Below, piece by piece: positions 1-11,052 of a DNA stretch of 64,000 nt. The notes beneath the pieces were generated by a model. It was given only the letters and a program-made list of their open reading frames with translations. It was not told the DNA's origin and did not search any database. The position numbers and the translations under genes are program-made. The stretch's first letter is position 1. Every line of letters begins with the position of its first letter. The DNA is from Edolisoma coerulescens (lineage: Eukaryota > Chordata > Aves > Passeriformes > Campephagidae): NCBI GenBank assembly GCA_013397115.1, contig VWZW01000987.1:213607-277606 (forward strand). Reading direction: 5' to 3'.

Positions 1-2384
1 GCTTTCCAGTTTGCCTGGTAGTGTGAGAGAGACAGGTAGAGCATATAAAGTAAGACAGAGTTCAAGGCCAAGGTCTTTCTGAGAAAAAGCTGAAATATTA
101 AGCATAAACTGGTTTGGTCATAATGAGTGCACCATTGTTTCTGCTGTTCCTTTTTAGCCCAGAGCCACGAATAACCCCAAGCTCCTGGCAAAGGAAAGTG
201 ACTATCTGGTTACAAATAACTTCCCAAAAAGCAATTAAGAAAAGTTCTATTCACCTCTATGGGCACTGGGGCAGACAAACATCTTCTGGTTCCAGCTCTG
301 ACATGCTCCCTATCCTGATCCAACTCCTTTTAAAGATAAATCCTGCCTTAGAGGCAGCTAATTGACTTCAAAGGCAGGTCCAGGCTTTTCCAGCTCTCTT
401 ACAGGCAAAGTGAAGGTTTTGGCCCAAACAGGACACCTGGACAAGGAATCATATATTTAAAGTTGCATAGTTGAACTACCATTCTCGGAAATAAGGCCCA
501 CGAGAGCACCCTCAGTAACCAGTCCCCACAGCAGGAGCACTTTCCCATGCAAACAAGTTCCTGTTCATTGGGGCATGTTATGTACAGCCTCCACAAGCCA
601 CAGTTCATCACTTTTGGGGTCCTGTGCCTATTTTAAGCCCATAATTCCTACTTGCTTGTGTAAAATGCTGCTGGGATGACCCACTGAAATTGAGGCAAAG
701 GAAATGAGCTCCAGAGCTGGGTATTCAAGGGTCGCAGCTGGAGGCAGTGTGACTGCAATTCTGAAAGCCATGAAGGCTTCCACATCCTAAACCCTGACCC
801 ATGTATATAATGGCCAGAAAGCTCCTTACCAATGTGGAAACTGGAAAACAGCACCTTTGTCACATTACCCCCAGGGAAGCCAGCAAACCTGCTGTCATAC
901 CCCTGCAGAGTCACTGCAGCACCTTCCACACTCGCTCTCTGCTGCTGCTGTTGGAAGGGTTTGAGTTTGGAGGAGCCTTCAAACAAGCCCTTGACTCCGG
1001 GTCACCAGCCTGACGTGTGTGCTCTGCATGGAAGGGTCAGTGCCATTCCACGTCCCTGCTTGCCTTGGACACATTTGGCTTCACCATGAGAAATAAGCCA
1101 CAAATCAGACGGGGGCACAAAGAGTAGCCACACAAGCTGTTTTGCTTCAGCAAAGATAAGGCCAGAGACCAAACAGGAACCTCAGAGGAAAATTAAAAAA
1201 TATCACTGCAAACTTGTAGCCTGGCAATGTGCCTAATTGGGCATTGCCCACATCGAGAGGAGATATTCCTGTGAAAACCTGGTGCTGAGTAACTCGCTCC
1301 CAGCCTGGAGATGGGATCCTGCACAAACACCTGCCACTGGAAATCCGGGAGGGGAGATGTAACAGGAAGCGGCAGGAGGTACATAAAATGTAATTTTCTC
1401 TTCCTCTGATCGAGCATGTTGAAGAATAGCTTGCCTGTGTTGAGACAGAGTGTGAAAACCACCTTGTCAATAGATAGAAATCATGGGGTTGTGGAGCTAG
1501 TCAGGGCAAGAGGTTTTATCTCTGGACCATCAAGGGAGAAATAATTCTCTAGAAAAATCAATGAAATTTAAATGAGTACATAGGAATGGCTGGTTTAGCC
1601 CCAAAGGTCCATCCAGCCAAGCACTGTGCTTCCAGCACAATATGCCCTTCATCAAGAGAACAGAGTTGGGCAGTTCCCGAGGGCACCGTGAACGTGAGAG
1701 ATGTGTGGAGATGTGGAGTGCCACAAAACAGATGCCATCCCCTCAGATCCTCCCAGTTCCCCCACATCCAGCATCAAAATTAGGCTGTTTGGGCAGTTCT
1801 GCTGGAGGATCTGAGGGTCTGGCACCCCCCTCCACAGTTCAAGATCGTGGCCAAGGACTCAGGGGCCCATTGGCAGAGCCAGGCAGGAATTGTCTGGGCA
1901 AGGAGCTGTTCCATGGCAGAGGGGTCACATCCCCCTCTGTGTGACCACAGACAGAGGGGCATGGCTGTCCCCAGACACCCATCTGGATCATGTCAGCTGG
2001 GCTGGAGGTTTCAGTCACATTCTGCCACCCCTCCTGAACCTGGGAATGAGAAATATCTGTCTGTGCCATGGGAAAACTGGCGAAGTGTCTGGTGTGCTTC
2101 CACAACTTACAAGGATCCTAATTAAATACCAAGAGATGCTTTTCTCTGTTCACAGCTTCCATTCTCTCCTCAACACGCAGCCACCAAGGTCTGTGGTCTC
2201 AGCTCAAGGCTTGGCCCTCAGAGCTGCTTCTGGCAGTGTCTGATTCTTCAGCTCTGGAGCTGAATCCTTCCAAAATGCCATCAACAGCTGTGCCATCTCT
2301 CTAATTCCATGGTAATATCACCAATTAATATAAATAAAGCTTGAAGGAGCCTAAGGAGCTCAAAGCTGTATCAGGTGTTTTCCC
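1..2384. other. Non-coding stretch, no gene recognised
   Basis: Sequence of moderate GC content with only short open frames, none resembling a known protein or showing exon-like splice boundaries that I can defend. No tandem repeat or young interspersed repeat is visible. It is interpreted as intergenic DNA upstream of HRH2. Exons shorter than about 100 bases could be missed by eye. Confidence 0.6.
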
Positions 2385-2690
2385 ACTTTCTTTTCGAAGG
2401 CTTCCAGTAATGGAATTTCCACAACTTCCCCGAGAAACCATTTCCCAGCATCTGTGTCTTTCTGGTTTGGCTCAGACATCTTCTCCTAACCATGAAAGAC
2501 ACAGAGGAAAAAAACCATTTTCTTCCTCTTCTCAGTAGCTTTTTACACATTGCAAGAGCTTCACACTTATCCTGTTTTGCCTCAATCTTTAGTAAACAAT
2601 TCTCTCCCTTCCTTCCGTCTCCTGCTAGGTCAGATTTTCTCTCCTTCTCCCTGTTCCTACTGCTATCTTCTATTCTTAACCTAATCCAAA
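2385..2690 (-). repeat. Ancient CR1/L3-type LINE fragment, minus strand
   Basis: Read on the plus strand, the segment follows the order of the inverted 3' part of amniote CR1/L3 elements. It starts with a block about a lesion ending in CTTCCAGTAATGGAATTTCC, then ACAACTTCCCCGAGAAACCA. It continues with pyrimidine-rich blocks that recall the inverted C-terminal coding part of ORF2. Many substitutions and small indels show that it is old. The right boundary is uncertain and the element may continue to about 2.9 kb. A 148-codon minus-strand open frame across it is not an intact element protein. The assignment rests on remembered family patterns, not on an alignment. Confidence 0.5.
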
Positions 2691-5600
2691 CCTGAAATCT
2701 GATGCTTGGGGTAAGTTCCACCAAGCCTTTTCCACCAGCCTTCTCATAGGACACTTTGACCCACAAAGACCATGCATTATTCAGAGCAGTTCTTTGGCAT
2801 TTCTGCTTCACTGACACACAACACTACGCTGATCATTTCACCTTTATAGCTCCTAGCAAAGTCTGTCAAACCTCAGCCTCGCTCATAACCACTCCTTTAA
2901 CATCCTGAAAGCCATCGGAGCCCCTCTAAGCCTCACGCTGAGACTTGGTGACTTCTTGCTCTTCCAGCCCTAACATGCACGCTTCAGCTTCCCAGGCTGA
3001 CAATACCTCTGCAAGGGAAATGTGAGACTTGTTTGCCCTCCTGCTCTTTAATTGCTGTCCTTGCCCCGGGCAGATCCGTGAAGTCACCAGCCGTGATGAA
3101 ATCCTGCATTTCCCGTGTCTGCAAATATTTTCTAAAATTTTATTTCCTCCTTAAGACATCAAAAACTAGGTCAAAAAGAACAACTGGGATATTTAAGAAT
3201 CAGGTTTGCCTTTGGCTTTTATGATCAAGGATGCTTTTAATATTGAATGTTCAGCTGTCAACATCAGGACCGACTTAATAATAAATGTCTGACATTTCAG
3301 TCATTATTCGGAGTTTTTAATCCTTCCAGTGCCTGCCTGTTTACTGAAAGATTCACGTCGGTGTTTGCACTGGGAGCCTGGGAGCTGAAACAGGAACGAA
3401 GCTCCTCGTAAATACCCAGCAGCCTCTCCCAGTCAACAAACTGCTCCAGAAGGCCAGCCAGCAGCAAGTGCAGGGGAGGACAGGATGCCTGGGGAGGGCA
3501 GTGCTATGGGAACCTGCTAATAAACCCAGCACAGCAGTCCTGGCTTGCCAAAGCCTGGGCTGGCTGCCACACACGGATCAGAGCTCCTGTGGAGCTCCAC
3601 GGGAGGGAGAGCGGCCGGCTGGGCTTTGCTGCTGCAAGAGTCTCTGGCTTTCTTCGCTTTGTGGGCTCCCACACCACTCCACAGGCAGTGTCCTGCTTCT
3701 CTGTGGCTTCTTTCTTCTTCTTCCTCTGCAGAAAAGCTCAGTCTCAACAGGAGTTGTCGGACTTTTAGCAGGGCCAGCTTCCCACAGGGACGTGTGGCTG
3801 CTGCAGCATCGCTGCAAAGTGAGGGGACAACAGGAGGGGACAGCTGCACCCTCAGCAGCCCTGCAAGTCATCTGTGGGACTCATGGGAATCACTCCACAT
3901 GTGGGGAGGGACAACGGTGCTAGGCCACTGGTTTTCATAAATCACATAATAAATGTTTAGGTTCTTTAAACTTTTCTTAGTTCCAAGGTTCTGGCTTAGT
4001 GTGTTCCGTGTTTGGGGGACTTTTTTTATCTTTATGTCATATATGGCAGCCTAATTACAGTCATTTCATTGCCTCAAACTATTTGAAAGAAGTTGCTACA
4101 TATAATTATGTGCACGTAAGTGACAATAGTGCCATGTCTAATACCACGCAGGTACCTGAAGGGGTTAACACCACAGCTTGCACCCAGGCCAAAATTCACA
4201 TTTCCAGCAGCTTATTAGATAAGTTGCCCACCCTCTCCATCCCACAGCACATGTTGTGCCCTGGGTGGTTTTTTGCTATATTTAGCAAAGCTAGAAGGAG
4301 TTTTCCTGCAGGTGATTGCCCGCCCCTCCAAAGGCACTGCAGGCTGGTTTCAGCTTCTTATTGATTTGGCTGACCAAGATCTGAAAACCCCACATAATTC
4401 TGAGTGTCCTTCAGAAGCTGCAGCACCACATCACACACGCAAGGCAGGAGTGGATGTCCAGGGGGAGGATACACAGCCTGTTTTAGGTAAGGATGGGTGC
4501 ATGCCCAGCTCCATCCATTCACCTCTGTGACCAAGACCCCTTTCTTTACACTAGAGACACAAGCACCAAGCTCAGACCCTTTCATGGCCGTGAGCATTGT
4601 CCTGTCATCTTCTCACTCCACTTCTCCATCTATCCTACAAACCACGGCAAGCACACATCACCTCCTCAGCCAGTGTTCGTCCTGCTTTCAGCAGGTTTTG
4701 TTATGCAAAAGATAGTACAAAGAGTCCCCTCCATGCAGCAGCAAACAACACAAACATTCCTAAATGAGACCAGCCAAACCCAGAGGCAGATCCCAGTAAA
4801 ATCTATAGGGAGATACAAATTATTCCGCTGCGTGCCTGACTGCCGGGAGGAGTTTTGCAAATGCTCTAATGAAGTCTGGACTGCACCAAGGCAAGGATGT
4901 CAGAAATTAATTCCTGATGATCTCCAGCACAGAAGCAGCTCTTCATCTGTCTTTTCAGCCAAATTGCTTGGGTTTGCTGCTTTTCTCTTCAGGAATTAAA
5001 CGAACAAGTAATTACATGGGCAGAAATAAAACTGGAAATAAAAAAGAGAGTATGAGAGTCGACTGGTGGAAGTTGAGGCAAGCAATGGCTGTAAAGAGGT
5101 GCCTGCCTCACAGAGCCAGGACTCCTAAGTCAGAGATTGGTCAATTAGAGTTTTACCAGCAGCAGATTGACTTAAAAATATATAAACCAGCTGGCCCTGA
5201 TACTTCTGTTTTCTTTGTGTATCCAGCGCTGACAAGCACCAGGCATTTTGACATAGCCTTGGGAAAACTCTTGCTCTGGAAATCATTAGTTTGTGCAATT
5301 ATTGTTTTCTCTGTTGAATGTCACATGTGCAGAGGTCATTGCTGGAGATAGAAAACAGGTTTCTGTTTCTAGAAGAGGCACGAAGATGGGCCACTTTTGC
5401 CTGGAATACGAAATATCATTCTTCACTGGCAGGACACGTGTCCTCCCACGCATCGCCGGCCTCTGACTGCCTGCATTGCTGTGGTCCCTCTCCCAATGGC
5501 CACAAGTCCTCTCACCGGGCTTCACGCTGGGACCTCAAGTGAGAACTGTGATGCTGTTGATAAAAGCTGCTTGCGTGGTGTATCTGCAAGCCTGGAAGGT

Positions 5601-8600
5601 GTGAATGGCATCTCAGCTCCAGTGGCCCAAGCGCTAAATACCAGTCACTGGGAATGGGCAGGTCCCCTGTGAGACTGGGATTGTGGTAGCCTAGGCTGGG
5701 GCTGAAGGGTGAGTGGATACTTACACCAGCTTTGGATTAAAATGACTGAAAAATCAGGACAAAGGTCCTGCTCTAGAAAAACATCAAAATCAATCGAGCA
5801 AAGACAAAAGCGTAATGACCAACCTCTGGGATCGTGTTTCTCCAGGGATGGGCAAGTGAGCGCCTGGCTGGACTCCAGGCTCCGAGCACAGTGCCAAACC
5901 TTCTCTCTGTGGGGAGCACAGAACAGGGTGAAGCCCAAGCCCAGCAGCCAAGGAAGCACTGAGCAGACACAGCTGCTTCAAAAGTTTTGCCTGGTGCAAC
6001 ACCCGAAATCTGGTGCTGGCTCCTTCCTTGGTGCCATAACCCACCAGGGCCATGCCCCTTTTTTCCTCTCATTTAGCACTGCAAGTGCATCACAAACCAG
6101 GTAAATTCTTCCTGAACCGAGCAATTCAAACAAGCTGTGCCTAATAGTCCATCTATCTCGTTGCTATTTATTTTGGCATCTTTGGCTGTTTTAAATCCCA
6201 CTTAAAGCTGTCTAACAACCAAGGTTACACCACTCACAACTGCCAAACAAACATCTCTGTTACTGTATGTACACTGGAAACGTGACTTTTTTTCCCCCCC
6301 CTTCCTTTTTGCTAATGCAACACTGGCAGGAAATCACACTGAGGTAAGAGGGAGGGGTGAGATGATAATTATGCTGTGCGAGTCCAAAGTGTGACACCAA
6401 CATTTCCCGCTGGCAGTGGACTCTGTGGAGAAGACCTGTGTGGGCTTGTAGCACACAGGCACACTGAGAAGGATCCACAGGTGTCCAGTTTAATAACAGT
6501 CTCTCTGCACTGCCATCCAATTCTCCTCCAAATAATCAGTCAGGTTTGGCTGGTGTCAGGCAAAACACACATCAACCTGTAACACCAGACCCTGCTGAGA
6601 GCAGCTCTGGAGGCTCCCAGCCTTCCTGTGTGAGGGCAGGATCTGAGCTACAAACAAAATGTCCAAAAGGATTTCGACAAAGCGACATTTAAACAATGGT
6701 TGAAAATTCATCCAGCCCAGGGCACTTGGCTGCTGCAGCTCTTTGGTTCTTTCCAGTCTCCTGGATGCACGCACAAAGCGACCCCAAATCTCCAAAAAGA
6801 GCAAAATTGCAATTTGTGTCAGTTCAGTTGACGTGTGTCAGTGAAAGCATCTCCTTTCAAGCATCCCTCTGCCTGCCTCACACCCCCCTTCCCAGGAGCT
6901 CCCCCAGCTGTGCAGATTTCCACAAGAAAGGCTGCTTTGTGAAACAAATTTTTCTATAGAAATGCTTCGATTTTGATGACTTTTCCTGGAAATTTCTGAT
7001 CTTCTTCTTCAGACATCTGTTGTCAAAAAATCATTTTTCCTCACTGGTTATCCATTTCAAGGTCATTTTGCCATATATTTCAGGAACTCTATAAAATAAA
7101 AGATTTAGTTTAGATTTAGATTAAAATATTTAACATTCAAAAAAAGACAAACATTCCAGTTTTATCAAAGCAGTTCTTTTGAATCAACCAAAAGTGTTCA
7201 GGATTTTCTTTTCAAGGATGTCCCAAGAACTTAGAAAATGGAACATTTCCTGCCATTTTCACACCAAACACACCTGGACATACCAGAGCTTGTACTAGAA
7301 AGTGCTCCAGCTCCACCACAACACCATCCTCATGCCTGCTCTGCTTCTAAATGTTTCAGGAGGCTCCTCAGTGTGTTCTGCACACATGAAGCAGCACTTT
7401 GAGCCCTCTCACTGTCTGTGCACAGCACTTCACGCTTCACAAGCTTCCATCCAAGAAGGTGGAACGATGGGATAATCCTAAACCCAGTTCTCGCAGCCCT
7501 TACTTGTGTGCGTGGCTCCAGAGTTGTGCAGTTCAGCCTTGTTTGCATTTCAAGAGCCTTCAAGCAAACATTAGCTGAGAGGAAAAACAGATGGTGCAAT
7601 TAAAACCCCAAATTCTCCACGACAGGATGCCCTGACAAAGCTCTCAAACCTTCCCTGAAAGGCTGAGCAGAGAAGCTGGAGCAAGCAGGCTTTGCTGTCT
7701 CTGTGCTGTGCAAGGAATCGGGTGAAGGACCATTTCTAAAGCTCTAACAGCTTCCTTAAGGCAGAAGATCTGAGAGTCCCAGAAAATCAAGGCAGAAAGG
7801 CCCAAAACGCCCATCCAGAACCTCACAGTGTCTCAAAGCAGCAGTCAGAGACCAGCACTTTATTCTGCACAGCTTTCCAGCAGCAGGGGCAAAAAGCTGA
7901 GAGAAACAGCTCTGGAGGCAAGAGAACGGAGAGCTCTGAGAGGGAAACACGGACTCAGCTGCTGCAGGGATGAAGTGGGAGAGGATTCCACTTCTGCACA
8001 CCAGCTAGTGAACAGCATCTTCCTACATAGGGGAGCCCAGGGGGCCACTGAAGAGCTGTGGAAAGGCCTGGGGAAGCACCCAGGGCTGCACCTGGAGCAC
8101 ACACAGCACCTGGAGAGGAGCAGAGGGTGCTGTCAAAGGGCAGAGAAGTGTCTCCCCCAAGATCTCACCCTCACCCGCAGGGCTGGCCAGCCTGGAGGGC
8201 CTTGTCAGTGGCATTGTCGTTTGGGAGCCAAGTTAAAGTGTTCTGATTTTTTCCAAAGAGCTTCACAGAGGCTCTCAAATGTGATTTTCATTACCAGCAA
8301 TATTCAAGAGCCATTTACCTCCCAACCTGTGCCACCAGCACCTGGTCCATAGCACACAACACTCTGCTTTCTCAGGATATGTGAACCTGGCTCAAAAAAC
8401 CCCAAAACAACCAAGCAAGGTCTTGGCAGCTTTGTCTTTCCTGACAGCACAAGCCCAGACCTCAGGAGCCAGCATGTGGCTCACAGCACTCACAGGGCTC
8501 TTTTTTCCCTTTCAAAATCTTCAACCTTTTTGTGTCTCAACTTGCTCAATTTGCTTTGTGGGTTTGTTCCACCTAAAGTCACCACAGCAATTCTCTCATC

Positions 8601-9405
8601 ATGCTCCCAACAGTTTGGTGTGAAATGCAGAAGGAAGTGTTCTTTGCTCCAGACTAGCACAGCACAAGCCACCTTCTCAGTGTCACAGCAGGCATGGCAC
8701 GAGGTCAGGACATTTTAGACTCCTCCACACTCCCAGAGACAAGAAGTAAATGTCACAAAGTCCCCCTGCCTGCCAAATCCAGGCAGAGGCTGCCAGAAAG
8801 AGGCTGCCTAAATTTCGTAGCCAGAACCTGCACACTCATTTCCCTGGCACAGGGAGGGCTTGGGGTGCAGAGGATTAGCAGGGAGCTCTGCACCTCCTCA
8901 AGAAGCCGGGAATCACATCCTTCCAGCACAGCTTCCAGGAAGCACGGAAAGCATGGAAAGCACTTGCTGCATTTCCGAATAGAGCCCATCTCTTCCAGGC
9001 ACTGACGCCAGCATTTGATGAGCTCCACATGACTCTGGCATCTTCAAAAACCACCATCATCCAAGAGTGCTTGGGAATCCCCAGCTGGGAAAGGATACTG
9101 GGAGTAAGGAGCACTCATCTCCACTGCATTCTGCAGTGCTGTCACCAGCAGAGAACGTGCCAACAGTTCAGTTGTATTTCAAGGAATGTTTTTTCCTGGA
9201 TTCCCAAAGGAGGAATTCAGCTTTCCTCTAGAAAGTGAAGTAACCCCAATAGGCACAGCTCTGCTGCTGCAGAAAGAATTTTATCCCATGTTAGTTCCAG
9301 ACGTGACTGCATCCCTGCCCAAAGGCACTGTCCTCCTGGATGGACAAACATCCTTCTCTTTGCAAACTCCCCTTGGACCTTCAGACACACAGACCCCATT
9401 TAAAA
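2691..9405. other. Non-coding stretch, no gene recognised
   Basis: About 6.7 kb without any recognisable coding exon. It includes AT-rich segments near 4.0-4.2 kb and 6.95-7.2 kb and a T7C8 homopolymer junction at 6,287-6,301. Open frames up to about 174 codons occur (for example 7,828-8,352, plus strand), but their amino-acid content looks random and no family motif is present. Confidence 0.55.
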
Positions 9406-10440
9406 TCACCCCAGGGAGATGTTGGGACTTTTTCTCAATTTATTACTGAGCCCCCAGATGCTCAGTTTACCTTCCTCTACTTCCCCCACTCTTAGCACAC
9501 ACCAAAAACGCTGCAGCAAATGCTGTGGCCCATCCTCAAGAGCTCTTTTTTTCCGTGCAATGCCCTGTTTCCCTCCCCCAGGCAGGATCCACAGGGAGAC
9601 TGCACCCCTCATGTCCAGACACACAGAACAAATCTCAGCTTTGCAGTGACTGTCCCAGGCTGGGTCAGGAACAGCTTTTTTAGTTTTCCCAGCTGTAGAT
9701 GTTTTATTTCTGTAAGAGGTTTCAAGGGGGGCCTTTCTTGAGAAACTCTCTCTCCCACAGAAATCCAGCCTGCTCTTTGCTTTTATCTCTGTAAGAAGGA
9801 AAGAGGACCTGCTCCCACAATCACTGTGCTTACTTGCTTTCAAGTCCACAGAATCAGGGGACATATGCCTGCATCCAACGCCAGCGCTATGCAAGAGCCA
9901 TTTCCAAGTCATCTGCTCCAGTACCTTATTCCAAAGTATGTTTGGTTTGATTTTCTCTTTTTTTGTGGGGGCTTGGAGTAAAGAGGCTTCCAAAATATGC
10001 CCATGAGTCCCTGTGGAGGAAGGTTGCACAGCAGGTTGTTCAGCTGCGTTATAGGAACTGTAATGGAAGGTGTAGGAGAACAGAGCCAGAATTAGGATCC
10101 TGAAGCCAAGGAACAGCAGATCCCCATGGCTTTGCTGCCTCGGTCTCTGCACAACTTCCCAACCCAGCTCGTTCTGTGCTGTGGCAAGTGGTGTTTTCCA
10201 TGACACTGCTGTAGGAGTGTGGAATTCTTCAGCTCGGGCCAGCTCACATACAGAAGGGACATCGTGTCTGTAAGCAGAGAATTGGGATGAGAAATGCTGG
10301 AGATGATGCTCCAAGGCAGGGGATGGAGCATCACAGAGTGTCTCTGGTGATGGGACCCCCAAACCTGGCCCAGAGGGACCCCAGAGTTCCTGTGCACAGC
10401 CCCCACAGTGAGAAATAGCCAGGGAATAGATGTTGGACAT
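9406..10440 (-). other. Unusually long open reading frame, no recognised product
   Basis: A stop-free minus-strand frame runs 344 codons from an ATG at 10,438-10,440 (350 codons if an upstream GTG is counted). The region has roughly balanced base composition, where so long a frame is rare by chance. The predicted protein has no domain I recognise. It has one short hydrophobic patch around residues 115-125 and a basic, Ser-rich second half. Trp, Cys and His are frequent, which is more typical of translated non-coding DNA. No promoter, Kozak context or polyadenylation signal stands out. I list it so that it is not lost. It is most likely a chance frame, but it could be a lineage-specific or retroposed gene. 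Confidence 0.12.
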
Positions 10441-10675
10441 TGATGGGCCCCTGAGCACCTGCTCTGCAAAGCATCTGTGCAGACTTAATGCTCAAATTCA
10501 TTAAATTGGCTAATTTAAAAAAAAAGCAGCTTAAAAATCTCACTTGTCACAAGACAGCTAAAGACTTGACATGCAAGTCTATATTGCTGCAGGAAGTACT
10601 CAGGGTAAAAAAAACAAACATGAACAACCAAAGAGAGAAACAAACAAAATGTACAAAGAAAACTACAGCAAAGCT

Positions 10676-10705
10676 TTCTCTTTTTTTCCTTCTTTTTTTT
10701 TTTTT
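10676..10705. repeat. Pyrimidine/poly-T tract
   Basis: A T-rich run with interspersed C that ends in 13 consecutive T at 10,693-10,705. It could be the inverted poly-A of an old retroposed sequence or simply a simple repeat. No target-site duplication is evident. Confidence 0.85.
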
Positions 10706-10948
10706 AAGAAAAAACTCCTTCTCTTCCTGAGGTGTTTGGGAAAGCAACTTGCTGATCCTCTCACAGCCAGGAAAGGTCCCATCAGCAAGGGTGAGGAACT
10801 CATCAAAGCTGCATTTTCATTCTACCTCTGGACTATCAGACTCCCAAATTAGGCTTATTCCCAGCAACACACGGCAAATGTATCATCCACACCTCAGCTC
10901 AGCCCAGAAGCAGACGGCTGCCCTGAGAAAACCTTGTTAGACCCCCTA

Positions 10949-10950
10949 CA

Positions 10951-10981
<31 letters not shown>

Positions 10982-11052
10982 CAAAAGGAAAAAAAAAAAA
11001 AAAAAACAAAAAAAAAAAAAAAAAAAAAAAAACAAAAAAAAAAAAAAAAAAA
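10949..11052. repeat. (AAAAC)n followed by a long poly-A tract
   Basis: About 100 bases of nearly pure A. Six or so AAAAC units come first, then a short AAGG interruption, then A runs of about 18-26 bases broken by single C residues. No retroposed gene body is recognisable immediately upstream, so this is annotated as simple or low-complexity repeat. A tract of this kind is prone to slippage and its assembled length may be inaccurate. Confidence 0.95.

Noticed and set aside
10949..11052. Poly-A tail of a processed pseudogene
   Set aside because: No cDNA-like body, reading frame relic or target-site duplication is visible next to the tract. Kept only as a simple repeat.
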